Shown one piece after another: positions 1 to 9,711 of a DNA stretch of 29,756 nt. The translations under genes were made by a program, and so were the position numbers. The notes below the pieces were generated by a model. The model worked only from the letters and a program-made list of their open reading frames with translations. It made no database searches and was not told the origin of the DNA. The stretch comes from Saccoglossus kowalevskii (lineage: Eukaryota; Hemichordata; Enteropneusta; Harrimaniidae), in assembly GCF_000003605.2 (NCBI RefSeq), contig NW_003119425.1:1840782-1870537 (forward strand), in the 5' to 3' direction. Each line of letters opens with the position of its first letter. The stretch's first letter is position 1.

Positions 1-560
1 TTTCAGGGTAAATAATTGTGCATATTAATTACCTAATTTGCATAATTAATGTTCAGCTTTTCTACTGATATCTAAAGTACTAATCATCACATTTCAATGA
101 ATCTAGAATTATGCAGAGACCCAATTAGTTTTTGGTAAATATTTGTGCATATTAATCACCTAATTTGCATAATTAACCAATTTCCAACTTTCACACTGAT
201 ATCTCAGGTACTAATCATCACATATCAATGAATGTTTATACATGGATGCTGTAGGACAATAGACAGACCTGGATAATTGTGGGTTAAAATCTGTACATAT
301 TAATTACCCAATTTGCATAATTAACCAATTTTAAGCTTTCACACTGATATCTAAAGTACTAATTTCCATTTTAATGAAACTTAGTACAAAGATGCTCTAG
401 GACAATGTACAAACCTAATTAGTTTGGGGTAAAACTCTGTTCATATTATTTCCCTAATTAGCATAATAATTCATAATTTTTTGGTTCTAATCACATTTCA
501 ATTAAACTTGGTAAATAGAGTTTTTGTTACATTGCGCAGACCTCATTAGTTTTACAATCA
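1..560. repeat. Degenerate AT-rich tandem repeat, unit about 130-147 bp
   Basis: The block starting with CATATTAATTACCTAATTTG recurs near 20, 148, 296 and 441, each time followed by TGCATAATTAA. Later words such as CACTGATATCTAAAGTACTAAT and the GACAATAGACAGACCT type also return in order. Spacings are about 128, 147 and 146 bp, and the copies have clearly diverged. A fifth weak copy of the TTTGCATAATTAG word lies near 572. This looks like an old satellite fragment whose left end is outside the window. No coding signal was seen. Confidence 0.75.
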
Positions 561-734
561 AATCTGTTCTGATTTGCATAATTAGTTTTCAGCTAAGTAA
601 TTTCAAATTATATTTAATGTGTCTCCAATACTCTCAGCACATGGGAGTTCTTTCTAAGCTTTCTTTGATTTCTTTTTCAGTTATACTTTTATTTATTGTT
701 GTTGTATTTTAAATTTATATTTTCTGTATCTTTT

Positions 735-800
735 AATCTTTATTGTATGTTAGTCCAGATCTCAATGGAGATAGGTTGACAATAAAGTTATTATTACACA
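735..800 (+). mobile_element. Possible 3' tail of a non-LTR retrotransposon
   Basis: The stretch around GTCCAGATCTCAATGGAGAT followed by GACAATAAAGTTATTATTA resembles the 3' termini of many invertebrate CR1/L2/jockey-like LINEs: a short conserved tail with AATAAAG and then an (ATT)-type repeat. No reverse transcriptase coding sequence is visible upstream, so any copy is truncated to its 3' end. The call rests on recall of typical tails, not on an alignment. Confidence 0.35.
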
Positions 801-2039
801 ATTGAAACAGAACGTTGATGCCATGTTGTGATTACACAACGCTGTGCCATACCTTAACAATAATAGTAATAATTTTATTCAACACGAAAATCTACTACAG
901 AGAAACAGAAATAATACTTCACGCAACTAATATCACAAATAGCACATTATAGAATGAGGAAAAACATGATAAGCTAATGTTATTGTTTAGGACAAAGCAA
1001 AACTGAAATACAGTTCACTCCACCAAATCATTGAATAAATGTAGCTAAGAATGGAAGAAGAAGAAATAGAACATGATCAGCAGTGTAGACCATCTAAGCA
1101 GCTGCCGTTCAACCCAACAATGGTGCCATACCTGATGACCATTTGCAAACCAACCCAAAAGTGAACTAACTTCACTCATGGAAGGGCTCCAGCACATTAG
1201 CTAGTGAAAGGTACAGGGTAAACTTTATGACAAATCAACTGTATCAATGTCACTGGTTCAAATACCAAGATTGATTCCTCACAGGTGGTCTTTATCCTCT
1301 GTACCCCACCATCACAGTAGCATAAGCAGGGCATCTTCTCCACCTCCATAAAGTCTTAGGTAGATCACCGGGTATAGCTAATGACAAACGCCTGTCTTTG
1401 CATTAATTTGCTCCTATGGAAATAAATCTAGCACATTCTCAATGACGTGTTGAAATCGTTTTACAAGAAAGCTGACTTCAAAGCAACCCCCACTTTAGTC
1501 ACTTAAGCAGTGCTATAGATTCCTCCCTCTGCTAGCCCTAGCATATACCCGGTAGGCAGTATATGATGCAGTAAAATCCACTCTTACAGTAATTTTTAAC
1601 AAGTGTCACAGTGCTGAACTCCTGTACATTTAGAGAACCTCAAGTTGTGCGAAAAGCAGATGCCCATTTCTATTCCTTCACTTAAACTCTGTTGGGTGAG
1701 CTGATTGCTGTAGTGTAAACTGTTATGCAATAATATTTGAGAAGCTCAACACGATTAATCACATGTTGTGATTTTCATTTTAAAACGAATACAAACAAAA
1801 AATGCTTTACAGGCCTGGGATTTGTGGTACTGCATCTAATAATGCAGGAAAATGCATCATTCATGGCTGTAAGCTTTAATTTTTATCTAATTTACCAACA
1901 TGCAAAACAAAGACTAAATATCATGGATACAGAGCTTACAACATATCCCATAATGCAGTGGTATGATTTTACATAAAAACTGTATAAAAGTATAAAACGG
2001 CATCACATGCAAGAGTAGGTGCATGTTGGTGTTACAAAT
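801..2039. other. Non-coding stretch, possibly distal 3'UTR of TXN2
   Basis: There is no ORF of coding character on either strand. Read on the minus strand, an AATAAA hexamer lies at 874-879, so this DNA could be the end of a long TXN2 3'UTR. It could equally be plain intergenic DNA. Local base composition is a little more even than in the flanks. I see nothing else that can be named. Confidence 0.3.
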
Positions 2040-2251
2040 TACTGTAGAATGCTTTATTTTCGCTTGGAATTTATTTTCGCTATTTTCGCTGAAAGGATGA
2101 TTCCGTGAAAATATAATCCAGCGAATATACTTTTTTTCCTTTATTTCCCATTAAACACATCAAAAATCAGTGAAAATAAATTCCATACAAAACGCCCAAA
2201 AAGCCTTTTTAGCGAAAATTAATTCCAGCGAAAATAAAGTATTCCACAGTA
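2040..2251 (+). mobile_element. Palindromic TA-flanked MITE, copy 1
   Basis: It begins TA-CTGTAGAATGCTTTATTT and ends with the complement, AATAAAGTATTCCACAG-TA, giving terminal inverted repeats of about 20 bp or more bounded by TA. The interior is built of alternating ATTTTCGCT and AGCGAAAAT words. Five other copies lie in this window. The TA border suggests mobilisation by a Tc1/mariner-type transposase; the family name is unknown. It carries no coding sequence. Confidence 0.85.
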
Positions 2252-2756
2252 TGTGAATACGCACACAATGAAACATTGCATCTGGTGACCATGTGGCACA
2301 CTTTTATTGCACATTCAATCTGTAGATGATATTTAATAAGTAAAAGACATGGCCTTAGAATATTGTAGCGTGGTAACTGTGGATGTTGAGAGTTTAATTC
2401 ACATGCAAGTTGAGTTGGAATTCAAGATGGCACCACGCATGACTCAATGTCTCAAAACGAGTATCAAGAGTTAAAATATGGTTGATCCAAAAATGGTTTG
2501 CTTTTATTATTGAAAACAATTTCTGAATATGTTTTGCCATGAATTTGATGTCTCACTTGGCATATTTCTTTTAGACAACAAATGACACTGCTTCACCATT
2601 TTACAAACTTTTAGGGTATTTTTATTTCTTCCACATTCTTCTCAATATATATACTCCTGTATATATACTCATGTTTTCTAAAAAGCTTGTTTTGTGAAGG
2701 CTGCTCTTTCTGTGTTCACTATTAAAACTATACAATGTATATGAAATATGAAAGTC

Positions 2757-2762
2757 TTTATT
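2757..2762 (-). terminator. TXN2: Candidate TXN2 polyadenylation signal
   Basis: AATAAA on the minus strand, about 230 nt downstream of the TXN2 stop codon. Alternative AATAAA hexamers lie near 2622 and at 874-879. Which one is used cannot be decided from sequence. Confidence 0.4.
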
Positions 2763-2991
2763 CCAAACAAATCTGTACATGTACAGTTTTTCACGTAAAC
2801 TTTGATTAGAAAAACAGGGACAGTCCATTTTGGCTAAAATCAATGCAGATGCTAAACATGCTAAACTGAGTTGTTACTAGCTTTGGGATTTGTTGGGAAT
2901 TGTCGTTTTATATTTATAAAATGCATTTTTAAATTTAATTGTGGAAATAACCCGCGTTTGCTCTATGCTCCAATGTTTTTTTTTATATATT

Positions 2992-3226
2992 TTAAAGTAA
3001 TTTTTCAACAAAGGAATTCAACTGATCTTCTTCTTGAAGCCCTATAAACTCATCAACTTTTTCTCCCTGCTTCACAGCAATTACCATTGGAACAGCAGAC
3101 ACGCCATATTCCATGGCGAGGTCTGTGTTAGTATCCACGTCCACTTTAGCGAGTTGAACCTTGCCATTTTGTGCTGCAATGACCTTTTCTAATCGAGGCC
3201 CCAAGATCTTGCATGGACCACACCAT
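2992..3226 (-). CDS. TXN2: Mitochondrial thioredoxin, coding exon 3 (last)
   Basis: Encodes the last 77 residues (77-153) of a 153-aa mitochondrial thioredoxin. The exon opens with the second half of a split Thr codon and then the redox motif WCGPC (Cys78 and Cys81), which reduces disulfides in matrix proteins such as peroxiredoxin 3. It continues ILGPRLEKV, a LAKVDVD strand and SAVP with the cis-Pro at 122. The acceptor is TTTCAG next to 3227-3228 and the stop codon is at 2992-2994. Spacing and wording match animal TXN2 closely. Human TXN2 has Thr after the cis-Pro; here it is Met. All key residues are intact. Confidence 0.96.
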
Positions 3227-4057
3227 CTGAAAGAAATATTAAGAAATAAGAATTATCAGCAGTATGCCTCAGTATGCCTTTGACTACTGTAGAATACTTT
3301 ATTTTCGCTTGGAATTTATTTTCGCTATTTTCACTGAAGGAATGATTCCGTGAAAATAAAATCCAGCGAATATACCTTTTTTCTTATATTTCACATTAAA
3401 CTCATCAAAAATCAGTGAAAATAAATTCCGTACAAAACTTCCAAAAAGCCTTTCAGCGAAAATTAATTCCAGCGAAAATAAAGTATTCCACAGTATATAT
3501 ATATTGGGTGTATGCATAAAGTTTGCAAATTTTATTCCCGCATAGCAATTCTAAGGAGTCCTCAAATCTCACACAGTGTTTGCAACTATACAAAAATTTA
3601 TACATAATTTGTTGCTTATTGTCCCAGTCAATGCAGCATTTCGCGAATTGCGATAGGTAATTCACATAAGAACCAGACCGTTCCCAAATTACTGAGAACA
3701 CAAAATATTTATATCAGCAGAAATGAGTGATTACCACTAGTGGCTGAGATTGATGCAAAACTCTACGCTTATCACAAGTATATGCTGACATCAACCTAAG
3801 AGAAAATATTCTTGGATATTATATTTAAATTTTTTTGTATCATATGCATATTTCCACTGTACAACATAGTGAAACAGTGGATTTTTGACGATGACTATTG
3901 CTGAAATAACACTGAATACAAATATATCATTGCCTGCACTTTGAATACTACTCTTGGTGATGCCACAGTATTCTATTCCACGTAAATGTGTACACTGTAT
4001 GACAATTCTAATTTGTAATACACAGGTTATGCATGTCCAGATTCAGAATCAACTTAC
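3227..4057 (-). other. TXN2: TXN2 intron between coding exons 2 and 3
   Basis: GT-AG intron on the minus strand: donor GTAAGT just below 4058, acceptor CAG at 3227-3229. It contains MITE copy 2 (3285-3495). The remaining 560 bp are AT-rich with nothing I can name. Open frames here on the minus strand are read through the MITE and are not genes. Confidence 0.9.
3285..3495 (+). mobile_element. Palindromic TA-flanked MITE, copy 2
   Basis: Same orientation as the copy at 2040-2251 and nearly the same length (211 bp). It starts TACTGTAGAATACTTTATTT and ends AAAGTATTCCACAGTA. It lies wholly inside a TXN2 intron, about 60 bp from the acceptor of the exon that carries the active site. Sequence match to copies 1 and 6 is high by eye, so insertion or conversion is relatively recent. 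Confidence 0.88.
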
Positions 4058-4198
4058 GTTGCATGAAAATCAACCACAGTAGGTTTATTGCTTTTTATAA
4101 CACGTTCCATGAAATCATCACTGTCCTGCACATTGAATGACGTCCTATGTGGATTGCCGGTGTGGATGAAAGCACATCTGGAAGCTGCTGGAACATTT
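4058..4198 (-). CDS. TXN2: Mitochondrial thioredoxin, coding exon 2
   Basis: Completes Arg29, encodes residues 30-75 and ends two bases into Thr76. The first part (NVPAASRCAFIHTG) is the end of the presequence region. It continues into the thioredoxin fold at TSFNVQDSDDFMERV and the strand TVVDFHAT that leads to WCGPC in the next exon. Boundaries are CTCAG/AAATG at the acceptor and GCAAC/GTAAGT at the donor. The phase fits both neighbouring exons exactly: 141 nt, 1+138+2. Confidence 0.95.
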
Positions 4199-5371
4199 CT
4201 GAGATTGAATGCATGAAATATAATGTTAGTTAGTTACCAAGCTGGGTGTGGAAAATATTTCTGCTCTGCTGTGGAGAACTTGAATATACATCATATTTTT
4301 AAGAATAAAGTTTACATGTTGGACGAGAACAGTATTTGCTTTCTTAGAAGTGAACATGAAAAAAAGTTCATGTTAAAAGGGTAATTGTTCAGTATGGTTT
4401 CCATAAAATCATACACATTTTTCATGTGCAACTCAATATTTTGAGCAACATTTTGTAAATGTAAATTTTTTTTTATAATTTCTTTGGAATTAAATTACAT
4501 GCATATGAACATAATTTTTTAATCACATTTTTTGAAAAAATACAGAAAGTTGACTTTCAAATACAGTCAAACCTGTGTTCATAGTCTTTATAGCCAGGTG
4601 GTCTGTATATGCATGGATGGATTATTTTTTTATGGATTACCAACTTGTACATTTAGATAATGTTTGTCGAGAAAATAACAAGATGAAACTGTTATGAAAG
4701 ACTTCCTAATGTCCCCCCACCACCTATCCGAACTTTAACCCTAATATGCTCCAGACCCCCAATTCAGTTGTATATGTGCCTGTAGATAACTATAGGTGTC
4801 ATAAAGAGGGGTATATGCAATTAATTTGAGGGGCAAGAGTGGGTAGGGGGTTATGATTAGAAGTGGATATACATTGAAAAGTCTTTCCCACTGTTATTTA
4901 AGTTGTTAAAACCAAATAAGCTTGAAATCAAAATGTGTTTTTTATTATTTTGATCTCTGAACAAAGACAAATCTGCAAAAATAATGCTGAAAGTGTGGTC
5001 ACATTAGACAGGTGATCTTTATACACAGGTTGCATACATTATGACTCGGGAACGCCTAAAAGTTATCACTATATTATATAGAGGTGATCACTATCTCAGG
5101 TTTGACTGTACAGCCGCACATGATGAGTGGAGATATGGTACAACATTTTGTGGAAATCACAAAGATGTCGTTTCCATAGAAACAAAAGCTCTGTGATCAG
5201 CTGAGAAGCACTACTTTTCTTTTCGATGTCATGTGCTCACTGTGTTTTTTGTCAGGGAAATAAACTCTAACTATTTGAACAATGCGACTCAACAGTGATT
5301 TTAAAATCCAGCACAAGTAATATATGGTACACCGATAACAAATCACAAGGAAAGAATTGAGTGGACTATAC
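4199..5371 (-). other. TXN2: TXN2 intron between coding exons 1 and 2
   Basis: GT-AG intron on the minus strand with donor GTATAG, a slightly weak site. Its main content is a 545-bp TA-flanked inverted-repeat element (4564-5108). The flanks, 4199-4560 and 5110-5370, are AT-rich and hold nothing recognisable. Confidence 0.88.
4564..5108. mobile_element. Tc1/mariner-type MITE with CAGTCAAACCTG termini
   Basis: The left end reads TA-CAGTCAAACCTG and the right end is its exact complement, CAGGTTTGACTG-TA, so a 12-bp perfect inverted repeat is flanked by a TA target duplication. Subterminal words such as CAGGTGATC and AGGTGGTC point inward from each side, as in Tc1/mariner-derived MITEs of marine invertebrates. 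There is no transposase ORF, so it depended on another element. It is nested in a TXN2 intron. Confidence 0.85.
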
Positions 5372-5496
5372 CTCTGAATGAGATACGAAGACTGTAGATT
5401 TCTGATGGACTGTAGAATAGAAGGCGAAGCAATTCTTCTTAAACTGAGCAGCATCATGGTAACCTTATTCCAAGAACTGAATTTATAATATAAAGA
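5372..5496 (-). CDS. TXN2: Mitochondrial thioredoxin, coding exon 1 with start codon and short 5'UTR
   Basis: The coding part is 5372-5457 (28 codons plus 2 bases). It starts with two consecutive ATGs (5455-5457 and 5452-5454) and encodes MMLLSLRRIASPSILQSIRN. This is a typical mitochondrial presequence: no acidic residues, with several Arg, Ser and Leu residues able to form an amphipathic helix. The donor CAGAG/GTATAG splits Arg29. Bases 5458-5496 are 5'UTR behind a strong acceptor (pyrimidine tract then TTTCAG, intron ending at 5497). A further non-coding exon upstream is therefore expected. Total protein is 153 aa, against 166 in human. Confidence 0.9.
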
Positions 5497-5820
5497 CTGA
5501 AATAAAATAAATATATTTTGATAAAATCCACCTCTTAGGATGATTGGGGGATGGAAATCAGTCAAGATGTCATGTCCTATTGCATCCAACATTGATGATG
5601 AATAGTGTACACTACAAGGGGTCAAACATTTGAAATTATAAAGGGTGTGAGAAGAGTGTGGTCGAGGCAAAATTTGTTTTCATGTTGTTTATCTATGTTT
5701 TCATTTTTCTTTGCATGCTATTTTTTTTTCTCTGTGTCTGCCATGCAGGTTTTATTTTAAAACTGTCATAAAATTGTGCTCTTATTTTGATTTTATCTGA
5801 AAATTGTGGCAAAAAACTTG

Positions 5821-6407
5821 TGTTTTCCACATTTTTATGTGATGAGATTACTGTGGGTTTTTTTTTATGGACCATAAACCATTTATAATCAGGGTCTCAG
5901 TTGTTTTGGAGATAATTGTTAATGTTTCATATTGGCAGAGAATTATATACCAGTATCTTTGGTCCACTATATTGACAGATAATGGAAAGTATAAACTGTT
6001 GAACTTGTTTACATTTTGTGCTTATGAACATGCGCAGATTACAAACTAGTACAGATCCGGACCCACTAAACACAGCCCGGGGCCTCCCGCGGCCTCCCGG
6101 GGCCTCCCGGGACGTACATTCCGGTCTAAAAGTTGCCTGTGGGTGCTGGAGTGGGTTAGAACACAAATACACTGTGTGTGGCCAAAAAAAAAAATATAAA
6201 AAAAAATAAAAAAAAAAAATAACCGAAGCCTAGGGACAACAGTAATGGTACACAAACACATATTTTACTTACGCAATTCAGCAGGAAAGATTTCGTTGGT
6301 GTGATTATCTCGTCGTAATTAAAAACAAAAACAGTCGAAGTATTAGGACGGCATTTTATGTTTTCCACATTTTTATGTGATGAGATTACTGTGGTTTTTT
6401 TTTTATG
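5821..6407. repeat. 538-bp segment bounded by 50-bp direct repeats
   Basis: The segment starting TGTTTTCCACATTTTTATGT at 5821 recurs at 6359 with only one or two differences through TTACTGTGG and a T-run. Each copy contains the small palindrome CACATTTTTATGTG. The DNA between is unlike its surroundings: a GC-rich repeat and long A runs. This could be a duplication with later insertion, or an element with short terminal direct repeats. Confidence 0.7.
6077..6112 (-). repeat. GC-rich 10-bp repeat x3 with G-quadruplex pattern
   Basis: The plus strand has GGCCTCCCGC, GGCCTCCCGG, GGCCTCCCGG in tandem at 6081-6110. On the minus strand this gives four GGG runs separated by three 7-base loops, a canonical quadruplex pattern, and the minus strand is the sense strand of TXN2 intron 1. 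The repeat is also self-complementary, so a hairpin would compete. It is an island of almost pure G+C in AT-rich DNA. Confidence 0.75.
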
Positions 6408-6885
6408 ACCCTACAGATCAGTGAGTGACATTTATTATCAGATGTTCCCATATGCCTGCAATGATGGTAAACATGTAACGACTCCCCCCCAAAGTTGGAC
6501 GAAAGCCCGAGTGCCGAAACGGTCATGTCTCTGTGGATACATCAAGATAAAATCGTCTCCATCTCCAACTTAAGTTCTCTTTGGAATTGCTTTTTTTCTT
6601 TTTTTGTCATTTTGTTATTTGTACCACTGTCGCTTGTAAAATATAGATAATGCGACTTGTATCGAACATCAGTATATTGTCGACCCCCGGAATATAGTGT
6701 AATTTCTTCTGTTAGACAAAAGTCGCATTTATCTTCATCACAGTCACAGCGGGTCACCGATCGCATACTTTAGTCGATGGGGAAATGAAATTCACATCAA
6801 ATGATAGCTAATGACATTGCATGATATTATCATGATATTACAAGATAAACTTAGTTCGTAACAAATAAATCGCTGATGTACCTAC

Positions 6886-7000
6886 CTGTCACAGGATGTA
6901 GTTCATCTCCGCCGGTTAAGCTTTACCTCGAGATAACTTGTTTGTGTAATACGTCACACAGACACACAGCGACCCGATGACGTGCATGCCCGGGCGTTCC
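6886..7000 (-). other. TXN2: Probable non-coding first exon of TXN2
   Basis: On the minus strand the sequence ...CATCCTGTGACAG is followed by GTAGGTAC, a near-perfect donor, with the exon ending at 6886. The coding exon at 5372 has its own upstream acceptor, so a leader exon is needed, and this is the best candidate. The upstream limit is not visible; the transcription start is guessed to lie near 6950-7010, where base composition is more CpG-rich. Confidence 0.5.
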
Positions 7001-7020
7001 CTGGACCTCGTGCGCTTGTA
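6945..7020. promoter_or_regulatory. Probable bidirectional promoter with two CRE-like sites
   Basis: Two ATF/CREB-type half-palindromes lie about 28 bp apart: TACGTCA at 6950-6956 and TGACGTG at 6978-6984. They sit in a locally CpG-richer patch (6900-7020) between divergently transcribed TXN2 and the plus-strand gene whose leader donor is at 7306. No TATA box is obvious. The site words are seen directly; the promoter role is inferred from position. Confidence 0.45.
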
Positions 7021-7170
7021 AACAATACGTACTAACTAATCCTGTCATACAGATATTATATCCTTAAATATAGGTTAAATTATCGTTTAAAATTATTTCT
7101 ATTATAGTTGGTTTAAAGAAAATTATTATTAAATTCGAAATTCTTCACATAAGTCTGAACGCATTTTCAT

Positions 7171-7305
7171 AATCTGGAACGAGGGTGGTGGTAGCAACAG
7201 CCCGTCAATCTCACTGGAATTTCGATCTGTACAGCCAGCTGAGAGACGCGGTAATTCAGCTGGGATTATCAAAAGGAAAGAAAATCGTCTGCATTCAAAT
7301 AATCG
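7171..7305 (+). other. Probable 5'UTR exon of the unknown plus-strand gene
   Basis: AATCG/GTAAGT at 7305/7306 is a strong donor that pairs well with the acceptor TTTCACAG ending at 8653. The stretch up to the donor has an open frame without any ATG. Joined to the next exon, that frame stays open to a stop at 8749-8751, out of frame with the main ORF. I therefore treat it as leader. The start of transcription is unknown. Confidence 0.45.
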
Positions 7306-8653
7306 GTAAGTTTGCGGGTGTTGTCTTGTGTTATCAGTGCTGGAATTCTGACAGTATGTATTGTTACCGACGACATTGGTTGACACCTGTTAGAAGTGAA
7401 ATTACATTACAAAGTTGAAGTGAAGCAGATATTGAATGACAAATGAACAGCATTGTCGTACTTGGAGCTCCAGGGCGATGAATGGTGCGACCTGTGCTCG
7501 GGCAGTCATCAGTCATATGAACTTGATGACACTTGTATATAACCGGTGATATTCTTATATTTGTGTAATTTGTCTACTGAAAACAGAACTGCTGGGACCC
7601 CCTCCCCCTACACATACACACGCAATAGCAAGTAAATACTGAATTTGTACACTGAACATGAAGTGTTTTGCAGGGAGATCAAGTATACACGCACATACAT
7701 ATTTTTGATGTGATTTGTTTCTTGCCAAAAACAGAACCTGTTTGTTTTGTATAGAGTGAAGGGTGAAAAGTTTCTGGGAATTCTTTCTGAATTAAAGAAA
7801 GATGTGCACATTCACACTTCGTCTTGGCAGTTTCAAGGGCACATGGCAATTTTGATCTCTTGCACCAACCTCATTTCAAATTTTTATGAAAATTGATAAA
7901 GAATTGAAATGAAGTTTTCATTGGTTAGAGCAGTATTTTGGTAACACTCGTTATAATATACTCATGAGTGCCTACATCTTTTCACCAATTACACTACAGC
8001 CAGTTTGTGTGGAAGATTTACACATATTTTCAACAAATCAAATTCAGGTGGCATGTAAATTTTCATAAAGGCCACACTGACCATAGTGGAATTCGGGTTG
8101 CTAGTGACTTTCCTTGCAAATTTATAAACACAAATTAAATATTTTATATAAAAGATATTCATGGCTTTCAGTACAGTGAATTTCATGAAGGTGTGAATTT
8201 TTTTTTAAAGAAATTTATAAAATGTTCACCCTGTAAGACTCTTACCCTTCATTGAAATTCAAAGAATACACTTCCATTGGTTATACAAACTATTTGCCGA
8301 TTTCCTGCATTTTGAAATTTATTAAATATTTTATATAAAAGAGATTCATGGCTTTCAGTAACGTGAATTTATTTTTCAAAGAAATTTATAAAATGTTTAT
8401 ATAACATTTATCCTGGAAGACTCTTGCGCTTCATTGAAATTCAAAGAATACACTTCCATTGGTTATACAAACTATTTGCAGATTTCCTGCATTTTGAAAT
8501 TTATAAAACATTTTATATAAAAAAAAATATTCATGAAGCTCACTGTAATGCTTCGTATTAAATTGAAAACTATGCACATTAATATTTACAAATATTTATA
8601 AATGCATTCATCAGTTTATTTATTTGACATGGACTTTTGTAAATCTTTCACAG
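7306..8653 (+). other. Intron 1 of the plus-strand gene
   Basis: GT-AG intron inferred from the donor at 7306 and acceptor at 8653. Its 3' part is filled by a roughly 185-bp tandem repeat (8137-8550). The 5' part (7400-8130) is AT-rich and shows nothing I can identify. Confidence 0.45.
8137..8550. repeat. Tandem repeat, unit about 185 bp, two copies plus a partial third
   Basis: AAATATTTTATATAAAAGA begins copies at 8137 and 8324, and a weaker version (AACATTTTATATAAAA) begins at 8507. Both full copies share CATGGCTTTCAGTA and then AAAGAAATTTATAAAATG, and end with TCAAAGAATACACTTCCATT and TTTCCTGCATTTTGAAATTT. They differ by scattered substitutions and small indels, so the duplication is not fresh. 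Confidence 0.85.
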
Positions 8654-9711
8654 GTCGTGAGAATGACATTCTGTTTCTGGTGGACTCCAAGAACTCAACC
8701 CTAGCAGAGGAAAAGAAATGGCCATGGCAACTGCAGCACAAACCTACCAGAACTTAAAAGCCAAGCGAACACAGGCTGTTGCACCACGTACATTATTTGG
8801 AACTAACATTGAAATAAAAAAGAAGGGGACCTCAGCTGAAGCATATCCAACGCAACAAAAAGCCAGGAAGCCAACCAAGGCTGAACAGTATGTAAGATTT
8901 CAACAGCCTGAAGATGCAGAAACGCTGCGCTATAGTCAGTCTGACTATAAAAAGCAATGGCGAACAACAACTGATGCAAAAAGTAAATTTGATGAAGTTG
9001 AGAAAAATGCCTTGTATTTCCGTCCCAGTACTCATACTGTTGGATATCGTAGAAAAGAGGATCAATTCCGTCCGGCTCATATTACTGATAGAAATCCCTA
9101 TAGGACTGATATCAAACTGTCTGCTACCGATGTTGCCCATCCGGAATTATTCAACACCATGGCTACGCGACCTAACTATAATTATGATCTGTATAGAAAT
9201 CCCCAGTTGCGTGATAATTCTGATTACCAATTAATTGGCAATGTTTTTGGAAAGGGTGGTCAGTTCTCAGGTAGCCAAAGAACTGGTCATGGTGCTCGAC
9301 ACAATAAGGGCCAGGGAGAATACCATTCTCCCATCATACAGTCAAGTATTCGGGAGCCAAGGAGAAGTCTCCGTACCAGTAATAATGAACTACCACGGAA
9401 TATCCGTCACAAATATGGCGGGCAGATTATCCATGATTTGCTTGGCGATGACAACGATATTGAGGAAGCATTGGTGGCTGTTGAAACACCAGAGCAGAAA
9501 CGAGAGAGATTAGCCTCACAAAATGAAAAGGCTCGCAATAAATTTAGCCCTGGCTATGAAGCCCTGAGTAATCACCTACGCTACGATCACTTCTCGGGTG
9601 TTCCTCAAAGCAAATTACGTAGTTTGAACACAGATTCCTATACAGAAGATGCTTTCAAAAGAAATACACAAAATTATCCTCCAAAATTTGGCGTACAGAA
9701 GAATGCCGACA
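8654..9711 (+). CDS. Uncharacterised protein, large first coding exon
   Basis: Coding starts at the ATG at 8718, in a good context (AAGAAATGG). The same frame has a stop just upstream in the exon, so this is the first usable start; a second in-frame ATG follows two codons later. The exon encodes 331 residues and ends one base into a Ser codon at A/GTAAGT. The product is hydrophilic and basic, with no signal peptide, membrane segment or zinc motif. It is rich in Asn, Gln, Arg and Tyr, with short repeated aromatic-arginine patches (YRRKEDQFRPAH, NPYRTDIK, LRYDHFSG). A charged, possibly helical stretch lies near residues 255-275 (VETPEQKRERLASQNEKARN). I do not recognise the family. A cytoskeletal or ciliary role is possible but unsupported. 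Confidence 0.85.

Larger units (their letters stand above)
5497..6885 (-). other. TXN2: Probable first intron of TXN2
   Basis: Inferred from a consensus donor (GACAG/GTAGGT, exon ending at 6886) paired with the acceptor at 5497. It contains a 50-bp direct repeat (5821-5870 and 6359-6407), a GC-rich 3 x 10-bp repeat (6081-6110), A-rich runs at 6183-6221 and an unresolved 74-codon minus-strand ORF at 6542-6766. No exon homologous to a known gene was seen. Confidence 0.6.

Noticed and set aside
2622-2843. 73-codon minus-strand ORF downstream of TXN2
   Set aside because: It lies in the probable 3'UTR, has no recognisable domain and has AT-driven composition.
3299-3701. Two minus-strand ORFs in the TXN2 intron
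   Set aside because: They run into or through MITE copy 2 and contain typical chance composition.
5197-5670. 157-codon ORF as a separate gene
   Set aside because: Its middle is the TXN2 presequence exon; the remainder is intron and leader read through without splicing.
8832-9513. ORFs in other frames over the large coding exon
   Set aside because: Shadows of the 8718 frame; the main frame is the only one with sensible composition and splice phase.
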